Assembly (NCBI GenBank): GCA_022599775.1
Contig: JAHZLQ010000032.1
Coordinates: 1-64,000, forward strand
Source: Gammaproteobacteria bacterium
Lineage (GTDB): Bacteria > Pseudomonadota > Gammaproteobacteria > Nevskiales > Nevskiaceae
Reading direction: 5' to 3'
Length of the DNA stretch: 64,000 nucleotides
Shown here: in pieces, positions 55,874 through 64,000 of the stretch
How positions within the stretch are numbered: position 1 is the first letter of the stretch
Layout of the letters: each line of letters begins with the position of its first letter
The notes under the pieces: model-generated
The model's input: only the letters and a program-made list of their open reading frames with translations
What the model was told of the DNA's origin: nothing
Database searches by the model: none
Program-made: the position numbers and the translations under genes

Positions 55874-56749
55874 TCAGCGCCCGAACAACGTGTCGAAAGC
55901 CTTGTCCAGCGCCTTGTCGACCGTGCTGTCGGTCGCTTCGTCCACTTCCTGGTCGGAGCGCTGCTCTACACGGTCTTGCTGCCGCTTCGCCTTGCCGCCG
56001 AGAATCGCGCCCAGGTCGAAGCCGCCGGTGCCGGACGACGAGGCTTCGGCCGAGCCTCCCATCTGGAGGCCGCTCATGTCGGGCAGTTGCTGCGGCGCCG
56101 CCGGCAATGCCAGCCGCGAAGACGACGGCGCGCCGCCGAAGCTCGCGATGCGGAATTCATCGCCGGCGCGCAACACGCCGAGACGATCCTGCCGAAGACG
56201 CGCGTTGACGGCTTCCGCGCCAGACAGGGTATCCACCTTGCCGGCAGCACTCGCCATCGCCGTACTCACGGCGAACATCGCCTCGGTGTATTCGCGAGCA
56301 CGTGCATCGCTGCTCAACACCAGCTCCCGGGTCTGCGTCTGGCCGTCACCGTCGAGATAGCTCATCAGATAGACCGATCCGCGTACGCCGGCGACAGTCT
56401 CGCTGCCGCCGGTGCGCTTCAGCGAGATCAGCTCGTGAACGTCGTCCGCACCCGATTTCGGCTGCACCTGCCCCATTTTTCCGAACATCGACAACATGCC
56501 GCCCATGTCCATCACCAGTGGCTTACCATCCTGCTCGGCCACGGCATAGAGATGGCCGTCGCGAAACAGCATGTAGCCGTCCTCATGGCTCATCGACGAC
56601 ATCCGCACCTGCTGCGGCCCGGCGAACTCGATCAGCATCGACTGACGCTCGCCATCGGCATCAACCTGTACCGTGGCGCTGCCGGCCGCCAGAACCAGGG
56701 CCGGTGCACCCAGAGCAAAAGCGCAAAGAATCGGTCTGATGTGACGCAT
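55874..56749 (-). CDS. Exported protein of unknown function
   Basis: A 291-aa protein with a signal peptide (residues 1-22, ends LVLAAG). The mature part begins with a beta-rich region (TVQVDADGERQSMLIEFAGP, GYMLFRDGHLYAVAEQDGKP). A Met/Gly-rich stretch (DMGGMLSMFGKMGQ) follows. The C-terminus is low-complexity and charged, ending DSTVDKALDKAFDTLFGR, possibly an amphipathic helix. No known domain was recognised. It is convergent with the two-component system. Confidence 0.72.
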   Translation of the reverse strand: MRHIRPILCAFALGAPALVLAAGSATVQVDADGERQSMLIEFAGPQQVRMSSMSHEDGYMLFRDGHLYAVAEQDGKPLVMDMGGMLSMFGKMGQVQPKSGADDVHELISLKRTGGSETVAGVRGSVYLMSYLDGDGQTQTRELVLSSDARAREYTEAMFAVSTAMASAAGKVDTLSGAEAVNARLRQDRLGVLRAGDEFRIASFGGAPSSSRLALPAAPQQLPDMSGLQMGGSAEASSSGTGGFDLGAILGGKAKRQQDRVEQRSDQEVDEATDSTVDKALDKAFDTLFGR

Positions 56750-56950
56750 GTCTGAATACTCCCTCGATTGAACTGGCGGACCCGGGCAACTGTGACCGCC
56801 TCCGCAACCCGGAGCCCGGAATCGCGGACAATGCGCTCCAGGCCGTTCCAGCCGGGCGGTCCATCATGGCCGCCTTCGTGGGATATACGGATCGGCCGCA
56901 AGTTTGCGGACATGCTTGTGATCCAGAACCAGGATCCGGGGGAATCAGGA

Positions 56951-57508
56951 ATGATCGATTGCGACATTCGGAACACCGAAACGCCAGTTGGCAGCGCAGT
57001 GGAACAACTGGTGCCACTGCTGTACGCCGACCTCAGGCGCATGGCGCGACGGGAACGCTGGCGCGTCGGTGGCGGACAGACCTTGCAGACCACGGCGCTC
57101 GTCAGCGAGGCCTATCTCAAGCTGAGGCGCAGTCGCGGCTGGGATTCCCACCAGCACTTCCTGCACGCGGCCGCGGTCGCGATGCGGCAGATCCTGGTGG
57201 ACCATGCACGCGCGCAGCTGGCGGCCAAGCGCGGCGGGAACAGTATCGACCTCAGTCTCGACGACATCGGCGAAGCGGCGGACAACCTCTGCATCGAATC
57301 GAACGAGGACCTGCTCGCGATCAACGATGCGCTGGAAAAACTGGCCGAACTGAACCCGCGTCTGGTCCAGGTGGTGGAATGCCGCTATTTCGCCGGTTAC
57401 AGCGAACTCGAAACCGCAACCGCGCTGGGCATCACTGATCGCACGGTGCGCCGAGACTGGATCAAGGCCAAGGCCTGGCTGCAACGCGAACTGAGCACCG
57501 GAATCTGA
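56951..57508 (+). CDS. ECF-type sigma factor (PF07638/EcfK-EcfP-like)
   Basis: A 185-aa sigma-70 family factor. Region 2 includes PLLYADLRRMARRERWRVGG and TALVSEAYLKLRR; region 4 has the HTH GYSELETATALGITDRTVRRDW. The start at 56951 (MIDCDIRN) is preferred; the frame is open further up. In ordinary ECFs the acidic DAED patch in region 2.2 binds core polymerase; here it reads QTTALVSEA, with Thr47 and Thr48 at the acidic positions. That is the pattern of sigma factors activated by threonine phosphorylation from a paired kinase. The kinase gene is convergent, 4 bp away. Confidence 0.88.
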   Translation: MIDCDIRNTETPVGSAVEQLVPLLYADLRRMARRERWRVGGGQTLQTTALVSEAYLKLRRSRGWDSHQHFLHAAAVAMRQILVDHARAQLAAKRGGNSIDLSLDDIGEAADNLCIESNEDLLAINDALEKLAELNPRLVQVVECRYFAGYSELETATALGITDRTVRRDWIKAKAWLQRELSTGI

Positions 57509-57512
57509 GCCT

Positions 57513-59942
57513 TCAGTTCAGGCGCGAACGGACCTGCTTGGCCATTTCACGATAACGCTGCACGGCAGCGCCATAGGGTTCAAGCACCGCTTCGACCTGA
57601 TCGAGCGTCGCCTTCGCCGCCGCTGCATCACCCTGCATGCCCTGCACGCGCGCCTGCAGCATCAGGCTGACAGCGTACTGCACGCTGGAGCCGCCGAAGT
57701 GTTCGCGCGTGATCGAGGTGGCGCGCTGCGAAGCGGCCTCGGCCGCCGGTGCGTCGTGCGCCGCCAGTGCCAGCTCCACCGCTCCGCCCAGGGTGGCGCT
57801 GTACTCCGGACTGTTCTCACCGGCGTACTCCAGCGCCATCGCCGAGGCTTCGTCCAGCAAGGGGGCGGCCTCTTCGAGTCGATCGAGCCGGATCAGGATC
57901 TTGGCGTAGTTGCTGGCCAGCGCGGCCGTCGCCGCCGAAGGTCCGTACAGACGCCGCCGCAGAATCAGCGCCTGCTCGAAACGGCGCGCCGACTCGTCCA
58001 GATCGCCGGCCAGGAACGCCAGCGAGGCCCAGTTGTTGAGCGTGTTCAGGGCCGCCGTGCTGCCAGTGTCGCCAACGCGTTCGTGCGCCGCCCAGGCCTT
58101 GCGGCAGGCCGCCAGCCCGGCCTGCGGCTGATTGGCCGACATGTAGACCACGGCCATCGTCGCGTAGGCATTGGCGATATCCGGATGCTCCGGCTCGCCG
58201 CCGGCCAGGCGCTCGTCCGCCATCGCCTGCAAGCGTGCAATCGCCGTATCGACGTCGCCCGCGGCCCGGGCCAGCTGCGATTCGAGCAACATCGCCGAGA
58301 TCCGTTCGCTGCGGTAGCGCGCCGGATCCTCGGCCCAGAACGCGCTGGCCTGCGCCAGCAGTTGCGCCGACTCGGCTTCGCGGCGCTGACGGTATCGCAG
58401 GTCGGCCAGTTCATAGCGCGCCTGAGCCAGCAGGGCCGGATCGATATCAACCGGCGGCTCCTCGACCACGCGGCTCAGCAAGGGGTCGGCCGCTTCGTAG
58501 TCATTCAGCACCAGATACATGTAGCCAAAGCTGTACAGCATGCTTACGGCCTGATCGGGCGCTTCCGAATAAAGATCCATCAGGCGCTGCGCGGCGCGGT
58601 CCAGCACCATCCGCGCGGTCAGCTCCCCGGTACCGTCAGCCATGTCCACCGTACGGAACAGGTGCTCGACAAAGCGCTGCACCGCTTCGCCACGCTCGAC
58701 TTCGCGGCGCGCCACGTCTCGTTCCACCGCGGCGCGATGGGCCTGCCATGCGGTCCCCGCCAGTCCTGCGGCCAGCGCCAGCACGATGCCGCCGACAGCT
58801 GCCACCAGCCAGCGATAGCGACGCAGGAATACCCCGGCGCGATAGCTGCGAACGCCGCCGCGCGCGAGCACGCTGCTGCCAGCCATGTGGCGCTCGACAT
58901 CGGCGCACAGCGCATCGACCGTGGCATAGCGCGACTCCGGTACCTTGCGCAGGCATTTGGCGACAATCGCATCGAGATCGCCACGCAGCTGACGCGCAGG
59001 CACTGCTGTCGGCGAACTGGCGGCGGCCGTACTCGGCATCGGCGGCTCGGCGTGCAGCAGTCGCTCGACGGCCACGGACAGGGGCAGGCTCCTGAGCATC
59101 CAGGCCGGTTGCCCAACCAGCAGTTCGTAGAGCACCGCGCCCAGGGCGTAGACGTCGACCGCCGTGGACACGGTATCGCCGCGCAAGGTTTCAGGCGCCG
59201 CATAGTCGGGCGTCATCACCAAGGTCTGGGTGAGCTGGGAATCCGGGTCTCCGCCGAGGCTTTGCAACTTGGCGACGCCGAAGTCCAGCAGTTTGACCCG
59301 AGCCTCCTGATCGACACAGATATTCGACGGCTTGATGTCGCGATGAATCACCAGGTTGCGGTGCGCATAGGCCACCGCACCGCACACCTGGATGAACAAC
59401 TCGAGCCGTTCGGACAGCGGTCGCCCGCCCGCGAACTCGGTAAGACTGCGCCCGTCCACATACTCCATGACCATATAGGCGCGACCGTCCGGTGCCACGC
59501 CGCCGTCGAGCAGGCGGGCGATGCCCGGATGCTCCAGTCGCGCCAGAATCTGGCGCTCCGCCTGAAACCGCTGCCAGGTGTCGCCGCTGTCGGCGCGGAT
59601 CAGCTTCAGCGCAGCACGCTGTTCGAACAGGCCGTCGGCCCGCTCGACCTCATAGACCTCACCCATGCCGCCGCGCCCGATCAGGCGCCGGACCGCCCAC
59701 ACGCCAAAGCGCTGGCCCGGTGCGATGGTGCTCGATCCCTCCGCAGGAGCGCCGGAGCCGAGTCGCGGCGGCTGCTCCATGAAACCGCTGTCGGTGTCCG
59801 ATGCGGCCAGCAGCGCACGCAGCTCGACCTCCAGTTCGGGCCGGCCTGCGCAGCGCTCGCGCAGAAACGCCGCGCGCGCAGCACCTTCGAGATCGAGCGC
59901 CTCGTCGAACAGCGCCTCCACGATCCGCCAGTCCGGCCGCAT
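57513..59942 (-). CDS. Transmembrane Ser/Thr protein kinase with periplasmic TPR region (PknB/PknS-like)
   Basis: An 809-aa kinase. The cytoplasmic catalytic domain (about 80-345) has the glycine loop LIGRGGMGEVYEVER, Lys in AALKLIRA, VIHRDIKPSNI, LLDFGVAKL and YAAPETL. One membrane helix (about 378-400, WLVAAVGGIVLALAAGLAG) leads to a periplasmic TPR region of about 400 residues (AQARYELADLRYRQRREAES, AALNTLNNWASLAFLAGDLD). The TPR part may sense an envelope signal. It is convergent with the ECF sigma gene, its likely substrate. Upstream the Bax-inhibitor gene diverges. Confidence 0.93.
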   Translation of the reverse strand: MRPDWRIVEALFDEALDLEGAARAAFLRERCAGRPELEVELRALLAASDTDSGFMEQPPRLGSGAPAEGSSTIAPGQRFGVWAVRRLIGRGGMGEVYEVERADGLFEQRAALKLIRADSGDTWQRFQAERQILARLEHPGIARLLDGGVAPDGRAYMVMEYVDGRSLTEFAGGRPLSERLELFIQVCGAVAYAHRNLVIHRDIKPSNICVDQEARVKLLDFGVAKLQSLGGDPDSQLTQTLVMTPDYAAPETLRGDTVSTAVDVYALGAVLYELLVGQPAWMLRSLPLSVAVERLLHAEPPMPSTAAASSPTAVPARQLRGDLDAIVAKCLRKVPESRYATVDALCADVERHMAGSSVLARGGVRSYRAGVFLRRYRWLVAAVGGIVLALAAGLAGTAWQAHRAAVERDVARREVERGEAVQRFVEHLFRTVDMADGTGELTARMVLDRAAQRLMDLYSEAPDQAVSMLYSFGYMYLVLNDYEAADPLLSRVVEEPPVDIDPALLAQARYELADLRYRQRREAESAQLLAQASAFWAEDPARYRSERISAMLLESQLARAAGDVDTAIARLQAMADERLAGGEPEHPDIANAYATMAVVYMSANQPQAGLAACRKAWAAHERVGDTGSTAALNTLNNWASLAFLAGDLDESARRFEQALILRRRLYGPSAATAALASNYAKILIRLDRLEEAAPLLDEASAMALEYAGENSPEYSATLGGAVELALAAHDAPAAEAASQRATSITREHFGGSSVQYAVSLMLQARVQGMQGDAAAAKATLDQVEAVLEPYGAAVQRYREMAKQVRSRLN

Positions 59943-60082
59943 GATTCCCCCAAGTGACGTTGGTGCGCGCGCAGTTTCGCGTCTTTGCGCCCGCTTGTCC
60001 CGCTGCGACCGCGCCCAGGCCGCGCCCAGGCCACGAACATCGTATGATTCCGGTCTCGGTCTTCTGCAAACAATGGAACACG

Positions 60083-60811
60083 ATGATGCGATCAGGAAAT
60101 CCGGCGCTGCGCGCCGATGTCTTTGCCCAGGCGCCGCGAAGCGGCGCGATCGGCGATGCGATGACGATCAACGGCACGGTCGGCAAGACCGCGTTCTCAC
60201 TGCTGCTGGTGGTCCTGGCGGCCAGCCTCACCTGGAGCCAGACCCCAAACCCGCTGATCATGATCGGCGGTGGCCTCGGCGGCTTCATCGTCGCCATGGT
60301 CACGATCTTCAAGAAGCAATGGTCTCCGGTCACCACACCGCTGTACGCGGTGCTGGAGGGTCTGTTCCTCGGCGGCATTTCCTCGATGTACGAGGTCCGC
60401 TTCCCCGGCATCGTGCTCAACGCCGTGGTACTCACGCTGGGCACGCTCGGCGCGCTGCTGATCGCCTACCGCTCCGGCGTGATCAAGGCCACCGAGAACT
60501 TCAAGCTCGGGGTGGTCGCTGCCACCGGTGGTATCGCCGTGGTCTATCTGGTGACGATGGTGCTCGGCATGTTCGGCGTCGGCGTCCCGTACATTCACGA
60601 ATCCGGCACGATCGGCATCGCCTTCTCGCTGTTCGTGGTGGTCATCGCCGCATTGAATCTGGTGCTGGACTTCGACTTCATCGAAAGCGGCGCCGCTGCA
60701 CGCGCACCCAAGTACATGGAGTGGTACGGCGCCTTCGGCCTGATGGTGACCCTGGTCTGGCTGTATCTGGAAATGCTGCGCCTGCTGTCCAAGCTGCAGG
60801 GACGCAACTGA
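60083..60811 (+). CDS. Bax inhibitor-1/YccA family membrane protein
   Basis: A 242-aa protein with seven predicted membrane segments, for example FSLLLVVLAASLTW, PLIMIGGGLGGFIVAMVTIF, LYAVLEGLFLGGISSMYE and LVWLYLEMLRLL. It matches the BaxI_1 subfamily. The frame is open upstream to 59954, but the Met at 60083 (or 60086) gives the usual cytoplasmic N-terminus. Family members act as proton-sensitive ion channels or interact with FtsH; the role here is unknown. A hairpin follows at 60837. Confidence 0.9.
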   Translation: MMRSGNPALRADVFAQAPRSGAIGDAMTINGTVGKTAFSLLLVVLAASLTWSQTPNPLIMIGGGLGGFIVAMVTIFKKQWSPVTTPLYAVLEGLFLGGISSMYEVRFPGIVLNAVVLTLGTLGALLIAYRSGVIKATENFKLGVVAATGGIAVVYLVTMVLGMFGVGVPYIHESGTIGIAFSLFVVVIAALNLVLDFDFIESGAAARAPKYMEWYGAFGLMVTLVWLYLEMLRLLSKLQGRN

Positions 60812-60836
60812 GCCAGGCGATCATCGCTGACGCGAA

Positions 60837-60860
60837 CGAAGGGCGCTGCGGCGCCCTTCG
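60837..60860 (+). terminator. Terminator-like hairpin after the Bax-inhibitor gene
   Basis: A perfect 10-bp stem (CGAAGGGCGC / GCGCCCTTCG) with a 4-base loop, 26 bp after the stop. Only TCGTTG follows, so intrinsic termination may be modest. Confidence 0.6.
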
Positions 60861-60972
60861 TCGTTGATGCTGTCGCCTCGGCGGTTTGCCCGCTCGCGAC
60901 GAACCAGCGTTTCGTCGGATAATGTCGGCGAAGCCGGCTCGATCGACCGGCCCGTGACCCGAGGAGACAGCC

Positions 60973-61212
60973 ATGCAGAACATGGGCGAGGGCGACTGCC
61001 CTTTTGAATTCAACTTCGACGCCAAGACCTTCAAGGTCGGGGACACCGTCAGCTATCGCGTGCCATCGCTGGCCGACTTTCCGTTCGTGGCCACCATCGC
61101 CGCGGTCTACGACGATCACGTCGACCTGACCGACCCCGCCAATCCGGGGCGAGTCTTTCAGGGCACGCGCGAAGACCGGCCCGTGGTCTCGGACGAACAG
61201 GCGCTCGGCTGA
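60973..61212 (+). CDS. Small conserved-looking protein of unknown function
   Basis: A 79-aa soluble, acidic protein with RBS GAGGAGA 6 bp before the ATG. It contains a beta-rich KVGDTVSYRVPSLADFPFVA segment and a charged end (REDRPVVSDEQALG), without signal peptide or membrane helix. The segment KVGDTVSYR looks like a small SH3-like or KOW-type barrel, which is only a visual impression. It stands alone between the Bax-inhibitor gene and the convergent TVP38 gene. Confidence 0.62.
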   Translation: MQNMGEGDCPFEFNFDAKTFKVGDTVSYRVPSLADFPFVATIAAVYDDHVDLTDPANPGRVFQGTREDRPVVSDEQALG

Positions 61213-61221
61213 GCGCCCGCA

Positions 61222-61908
61222 TCAGCCGCTTTCGGAACGCTGGCGCCGCAGCAGGCCCAGCACGAACTTGCCGACGAATGGCATCGCCACCAATAGCGCG
61301 AACGCGCCCAGTATCTTGGGCGTGAGAATGTCGCCGGGCGACTCCAGCGTGGCCAGCTGGGTGCCGGCGTTCACCCACACGATCGACGCCGGCAGCATGC
61401 CGAGCTGCGACACCCAGTAGAACGTCCAGGTCTTGATCGGCGTCAGCGCCATCGCCAGATTGATCAGCGACAGCGGGAACACCGGCACCAGGCGGATCGA
61501 GAACAGATAGAACGCGCCCTCGCGGCGCACACCCTGGTCGATCGCGCCGAAACGCTTGGCGAAGCGCTGCTGCAGCGCCTCGCCGAACACGAAACGCCCC
61601 AGCAGAAAACCGAGCGTGGAGCCGATCGACGAACTGAACGAGGAAATCAGCACGCCGCCCGGCAAACCGAACAGCGCGCCACAGACCAGCGACATCACAC
61701 CGGGAATCGGCAGCGCCAGGGCAGTACCGAGGGTGTAGCTCACGAACACCGCCGCGATCAGCCTCACCGGTTTCTGATCGCGCAACTCACTCAGGTGCTG
61801 GTGCTGCGTCTTGAGATTCTCGAAGCTGAAATACTGCGCGAGATCGAATGCGAAAAAGGCTGCAACCAGGGCCGCAAAAATCAGGCCCAGCGCGATACGC
61901 CATTTCAT
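61222..61908 (-). CDS. TVP38/TMEM64 (DedA superfamily) membrane protein
   Basis: A 228-aa inner-membrane protein of the VTT/SNARE-associated family. The N-terminal helix (about 5-23) is followed by TALALPIPGVMSLVCGALFG (family signature) and SSSIGSTLGFLLGRFVFGEA. Further signature-like segments are SIRLVPVFPLSLINLAMALT and KTWTFYWVSQLGMLPASIVW. DedA-superfamily proteins are now linked to lipid scrambling or lipid-carrier flipping; the substrate here is unknown. Confidence 0.9.
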   Translation of the reverse strand: MKWRIALGLIFAALVAAFFAFDLAQYFSFENLKTQHQHLSELRDQKPVRLIAAVFVSYTLGTALALPIPGVMSLVCGALFGLPGGVLISSFSSSIGSTLGFLLGRFVFGEALQQRFAKRFGAIDQGVRREGAFYLFSIRLVPVFPLSLINLAMALTPIKTWTFYWVSQLGMLPASIVWVNAGTQLATLESPGDILTPKILGAFALLVAMPFVGKFVLGLLRRQRSESG

Positions 61909-62012
61909 GAAATGAGGGAAATCCTTGAATTGGCCCCCACCTTAACCGCGCGATACCGGCGCCGTCATTCAGGCTTGTGCAAGCCTCCAGCTGCCATGAC
62001 CGCGCTGCGCTT

Positions 62013-63050
62013 TCACGGGGACCGCGCGGTCTCCGGAGTCCACGGCGGCGGCAAGGGCGGCGCCGGCACGCGCACGAAACGCAGGTGTCGGCCGGCATCG
62101 GCCACACCGAGCTGTTCCGGCATACGCGTCTCCAGCCGCAGCGTCTTGCCGTGACGCACCACCTCCAGACGCAGCGTGCCCTCACCACCGAGCTTGGCGA
62201 GCTTTTCGAGAGCTTCTCTTGGATTGTGGATGGCCTCGCCGTCGATCTGGCGAATCACGTCGCCACTCCTGAGTTCGATGTCGGCGGCCTCCGGCACCGC
62301 GATGACCAGCACGCCGCCATCGGTTCGAAAATAAGCCGCCAGATCCGCATCCATGCTCGCCAGCTGCAAGGGCGGCAACAGGTTCTGACCGAAGGGGCCG
62401 TCCGGCAGGTCCTCCAGTGCGTCCAGCTCGGTCCAGCTCAACGTGGGCAGTTTCTGCAGCTCCGGCAGATCTTTCAGCGACAGGGCCACCGGACGACTGG
62501 CCTCGGCGACGGTCTTGTGGCGCTGGCCATCGCGCTCATACTCGATGCGCACCTGATCACCGGGCTTGAACTGCGTCATTTCTTCGCGCAGGCGGACTTC
62601 CGGACGGCCGTCCTCGGCCGACACCACCAGGCTGCGCCCTTCGATCGACAGCAGCAGGTCACCGGCCTGGAGGCCGGCCTGCTCGGCGCCGCTGCCGGGT
62701 GTGACCGCCTGCACGCGCACGCCGCGGACATCGCCGTCCGCAGCCGGGCCCGGCACCACGATCACGCCAAGCACGGCCTTGCGCGGATCGGCGGCAAAGT
62801 CGAAGGCATACGCCAGAGGATTGGCCGCAGCACCGCTGTCCTGCGAAACCTCGGCGAGTTGGCGGGCGGCGCTGCGCAGTTCGTCACGCGCGGCTTCCAG
62901 GGCCGCTCGCGCCTGCTCCAGATCGGATTCGAGCGTTCCTGATGTCGGTGCGTCCGGCCCCTCGGCGGCACCCGCCCGCCAGGGCGCGGTGAGCAGCGCG
63001 AGCGCCACCACCGTGCCAAGTCCTGCCCTGCGTATCAGCAATCGATTCAT
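62013..63050 (-). CDS. PDZ-domain periplasmic protein in a sigma/anti-sigma operon
   Basis: A 345-aa exported protein. The start at 63050 gives a signal peptide (residues 1-29, ends GAAEG). A helical segment (about 42-70) and two PDZ domains follow. The first has GVRVQAVTPGSGAEQAGLQA (about 130) and the second GDVIRQIDGEAIHNPREALE (about 280). There is no catalytic triad of HtrA-type proteases, so it is a non-proteolytic PDZ protein. It follows the anti-sigma-like gene by 31 bp and may bind or guard that protein in the periplasm. Confidence 0.82.
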   Translation of the reverse strand: MNRLLIRRAGLGTVVALALLTAPWRAGAAEGPDAPTSGTLESDLEQARAALEAARDELRSAARQLAEVSQDSGAAANPLAYAFDFAADPRKAVLGVIVVPGPAADGDVRGVRVQAVTPGSGAEQAGLQAGDLLLSIEGRSLVVSAEDGRPEVRLREEMTQFKPGDQVRIEYERDGQRHKTVAEASRPVALSLKDLPELQKLPTLSWTELDALEDLPDGPFGQNLLPPLQLASMDADLAAYFRTDGGVLVIAVPEAADIELRSGDVIRQIDGEAIHNPREALEKLAKLGGEGTLRLEVVRHGKTLRLETRMPEQLGVADAGRHLRFVRVPAPPLPPPWTPETARSP

Positions 63051-63081
63051 CCCTGGGTACTCCTGCGCGGCGCGGACGGCT

Positions 63082-63630
63082 TCAGTCGACGCGTGCAACG
63101 CGGTAGGCCACCGGAACCGCGTGCGGCGTGGCGGCTTCGTGCAGGTTGACGAGCTGGCTCATCAGCGCGACCCGCCGCTGCCACAGGGCCTCGGCCTGTC
63201 CGGATTCGTGCCCGGCATTGACGTAGTTGAGCTGGACATCCACCAGCGTGAGATCGCGCTGCAGGGCTTCCACGCGAGCTTCGCGGCGGGAATCCCAGAC
63301 CACCACACGCGGGCGTGCGGCGGCGAGTTCGCGTTCCAGCGCGCCCGATTCACCGATCAGGCGCGCCAACTCGGACGGTGGCGGCGATTCGATGATCTCG
63401 CCCGGCGGAATCGCGGGCCACCACCAGGCCACCGCCACCAGCAGCGACGCGGCCATCGCGAATCCGGCAGCGAAGCGGTGCCGGCGCTGCCGCGCCTGGC
63501 GGTCCATCCGCGCCTGCATCGCCGCCCAGCCCGCGGACGGCGGCGGTGGTTCCGGCAGGGCGCGCAGACGCTCGCCCAAAGCTGATGGGGTTTGTGTTGG
63601 GTTCATATCGCCAGTGTCTTGGGCGTACAT
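63082..63630 (-). CDS. Single-pass membrane protein, probable anti-sigma factor
   Basis: A 182-aa protein. The start at 63630 has a perfect AGGAGGTGA Shine-Dalgarno just upstream and overlaps the sigma gene by 28 bp; the longer frame upstream is part of that overlap. A cytoplasmic N-terminus of about 60 residues (LGERLRALPEPPPPSAGWAA) leads to one membrane helix (about 68-85, AAGFAMAASLLVAVAWWW) and a periplasmic domain with long helices. The layout is that of anti-sigma factors, but no zinc motif (HxxxCxxC) is present. The role is inferred from position. Confidence 0.72.
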   Translation of the reverse strand: MYAQDTGDMNPTQTPSALGERLRALPEPPPPSAGWAAMQARMDRQARQRRHRFAAGFAMAASLLVAVAWWWPAIPPGEIIESPPPSELARLIGESGALERELAAARPRVVVWDSRREARVEALQRDLTLVDVQLNYVNAGHESGQAEALWQRRVALMSQLVNLHEAATPHAVPVAYRVARVD

Positions 63631-64000
63631 GGGCTCACCTCCTGCTGCTGCGCCGGCGCCCCCTCCGTCACCAGCAACGTGCGCAACTTCCGATGGGCGC
63701 GGGCCAGTTGAGACTTCGAAAAACTCACGGACTTGCCCGCCATGCCTGCAATTTCCTGATGTGTATAGCCTTCCACGTGATACAGCCACAGCACCGCACG
63801 CGGCACCTCCGGCAACAGACCCAGGGCCCGTTCGAGGTCGACGGTCGAGCTGTCGTGCCAGACCAGTGCCGCCGGCGGCGCCTCCTCCGGCGCGAACAGC
63901 TCCAGCGTCAGCCGCCCGCGTCGCAGGTGCATCAAGGCCTCGGTCGCGGCGATACGCCGCAACCAGGCACCGAACGGTGCGTCCCCGCGGTACTGCCCCA
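63603..64000 (-). CDS. Sigma-70 family (ECF) sigma factor, 5' end beyond the window
   Basis: The visible part is about 131 residues. The frame is open to the right edge and the upstream residues read YRGDAPFGAWLRRIAATEAL, an ECF region 2 signature, so the gene continues past 64000. Region 4 is visible in ALGLLPEVPRAVLWLYHVEG and YTHQEIAGMAGKSVSFSKSQ. An insertion with ELFAPEEAPPA separates the two. It is the first visible gene of the sigma / anti-sigma-like / PDZ operon. The start cannot be given. Confidence 0.88.
   Translation of the reverse strand, partial: GQYRGDAPFGAWLRRIAATEALMHLRRGRLTLELFAPEEAPPAALVWHDSSTVDLERALGLLPEVPRAVLWLYHVEGYTHQEIAGMAGKSVSFSKSQLARAHRKLRTLLVTEGAPAQQQEVSPCTPKTLAI

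Noticed and set aside
57699..59957. 752-aa plus-strand open frame opposite the Ser/Thr kinase
   Set aside because: It mirrors the kinase gene and contains no recognisable domain.

Overview
The window is a contiguous piece of a GC-rich gammaproteobacterial chromosome, densely packed with housekeeping genes. The gene orders tig-clpP-clpX-lon-hupB-ppiD, gloB/methyltransferase/rnhA/dnaQ and aroQ-accB-accC-prmA-fis-purH are typical of Gammaproteobacteria. The fused isobutyryl-CoA mutase, twin AraC regulators of the arabinose-binding-domain type and a PF10118 hydrolase suggest a Nevskiales/Solimonadaceae-like or Xanthomonadales-related environmental bacterium; that placement is inference. No prophage, insertion sequence, integron, CRISPR array or rRNA operon was seen.

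Layout. 1-385 is non-coding with inverted repeats. 386-7583 (minus) is a four-gene operon, icmF - thiolase - 3-hydroxyacyl-CoA dehydrogenase - acyl-CoA dehydrogenase, which could take isobutyryl-CoA through butyryl-CoA to acetyl-CoA if a crotonase is supplied from elsewhere. 7716-10854 (plus) holds two AraC regulators and a PF10118 protein. 10851-12753 (minus) is methyltransferase-rnhA-dnaQ. From 12970 gloB and mltD lead into an eight-gene run (15111-24006): three TPR-type envelope proteins, a small exported protein, one ExbB/TolQ-like protein, two ExbD/TolR-like proteins and a TonB/AgmX-like protein. This looks like a proton-motive-force-driven envelope machine of the Agl/Glt (myxobacterial gliding motor) type and is the most interesting system here. 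fabI follows.

25101-34141 (minus) is the protein quality-control block: ppiD, tRNA-Asp, tRNA-Val, hupB, lon, clpX, clpP, tig and tRNA-Leu. 34280-37377 (plus) is a heme-uptake locus (Fur box, hemP, hmuT, hmuU, hmuV). Next come a DUF1134 protein, a rhodanese, a TolC-like protein, a 4Fe-4S-type CysH, transaldolase, a compact bifunctional PutA, an outer-membrane barrel protein, CutA and a TlpA-like thioredoxin. aroQ-accBC-prmA-fis-purH follows (47255-52433).

The right end is regulatory and membrane-related: an MFS/PlsC fusion facing a NarL/DesK-like two-component pair, an exported protein of unknown function, an ECF sigma factor convergent with a Ser/Thr kinase carrying a periplasmic TPR region, a Bax-inhibitor-1 family protein, a TVP38-type membrane protein, and a sigma factor / anti-sigma-like / PDZ operon. 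The sigma gene runs off the right edge.
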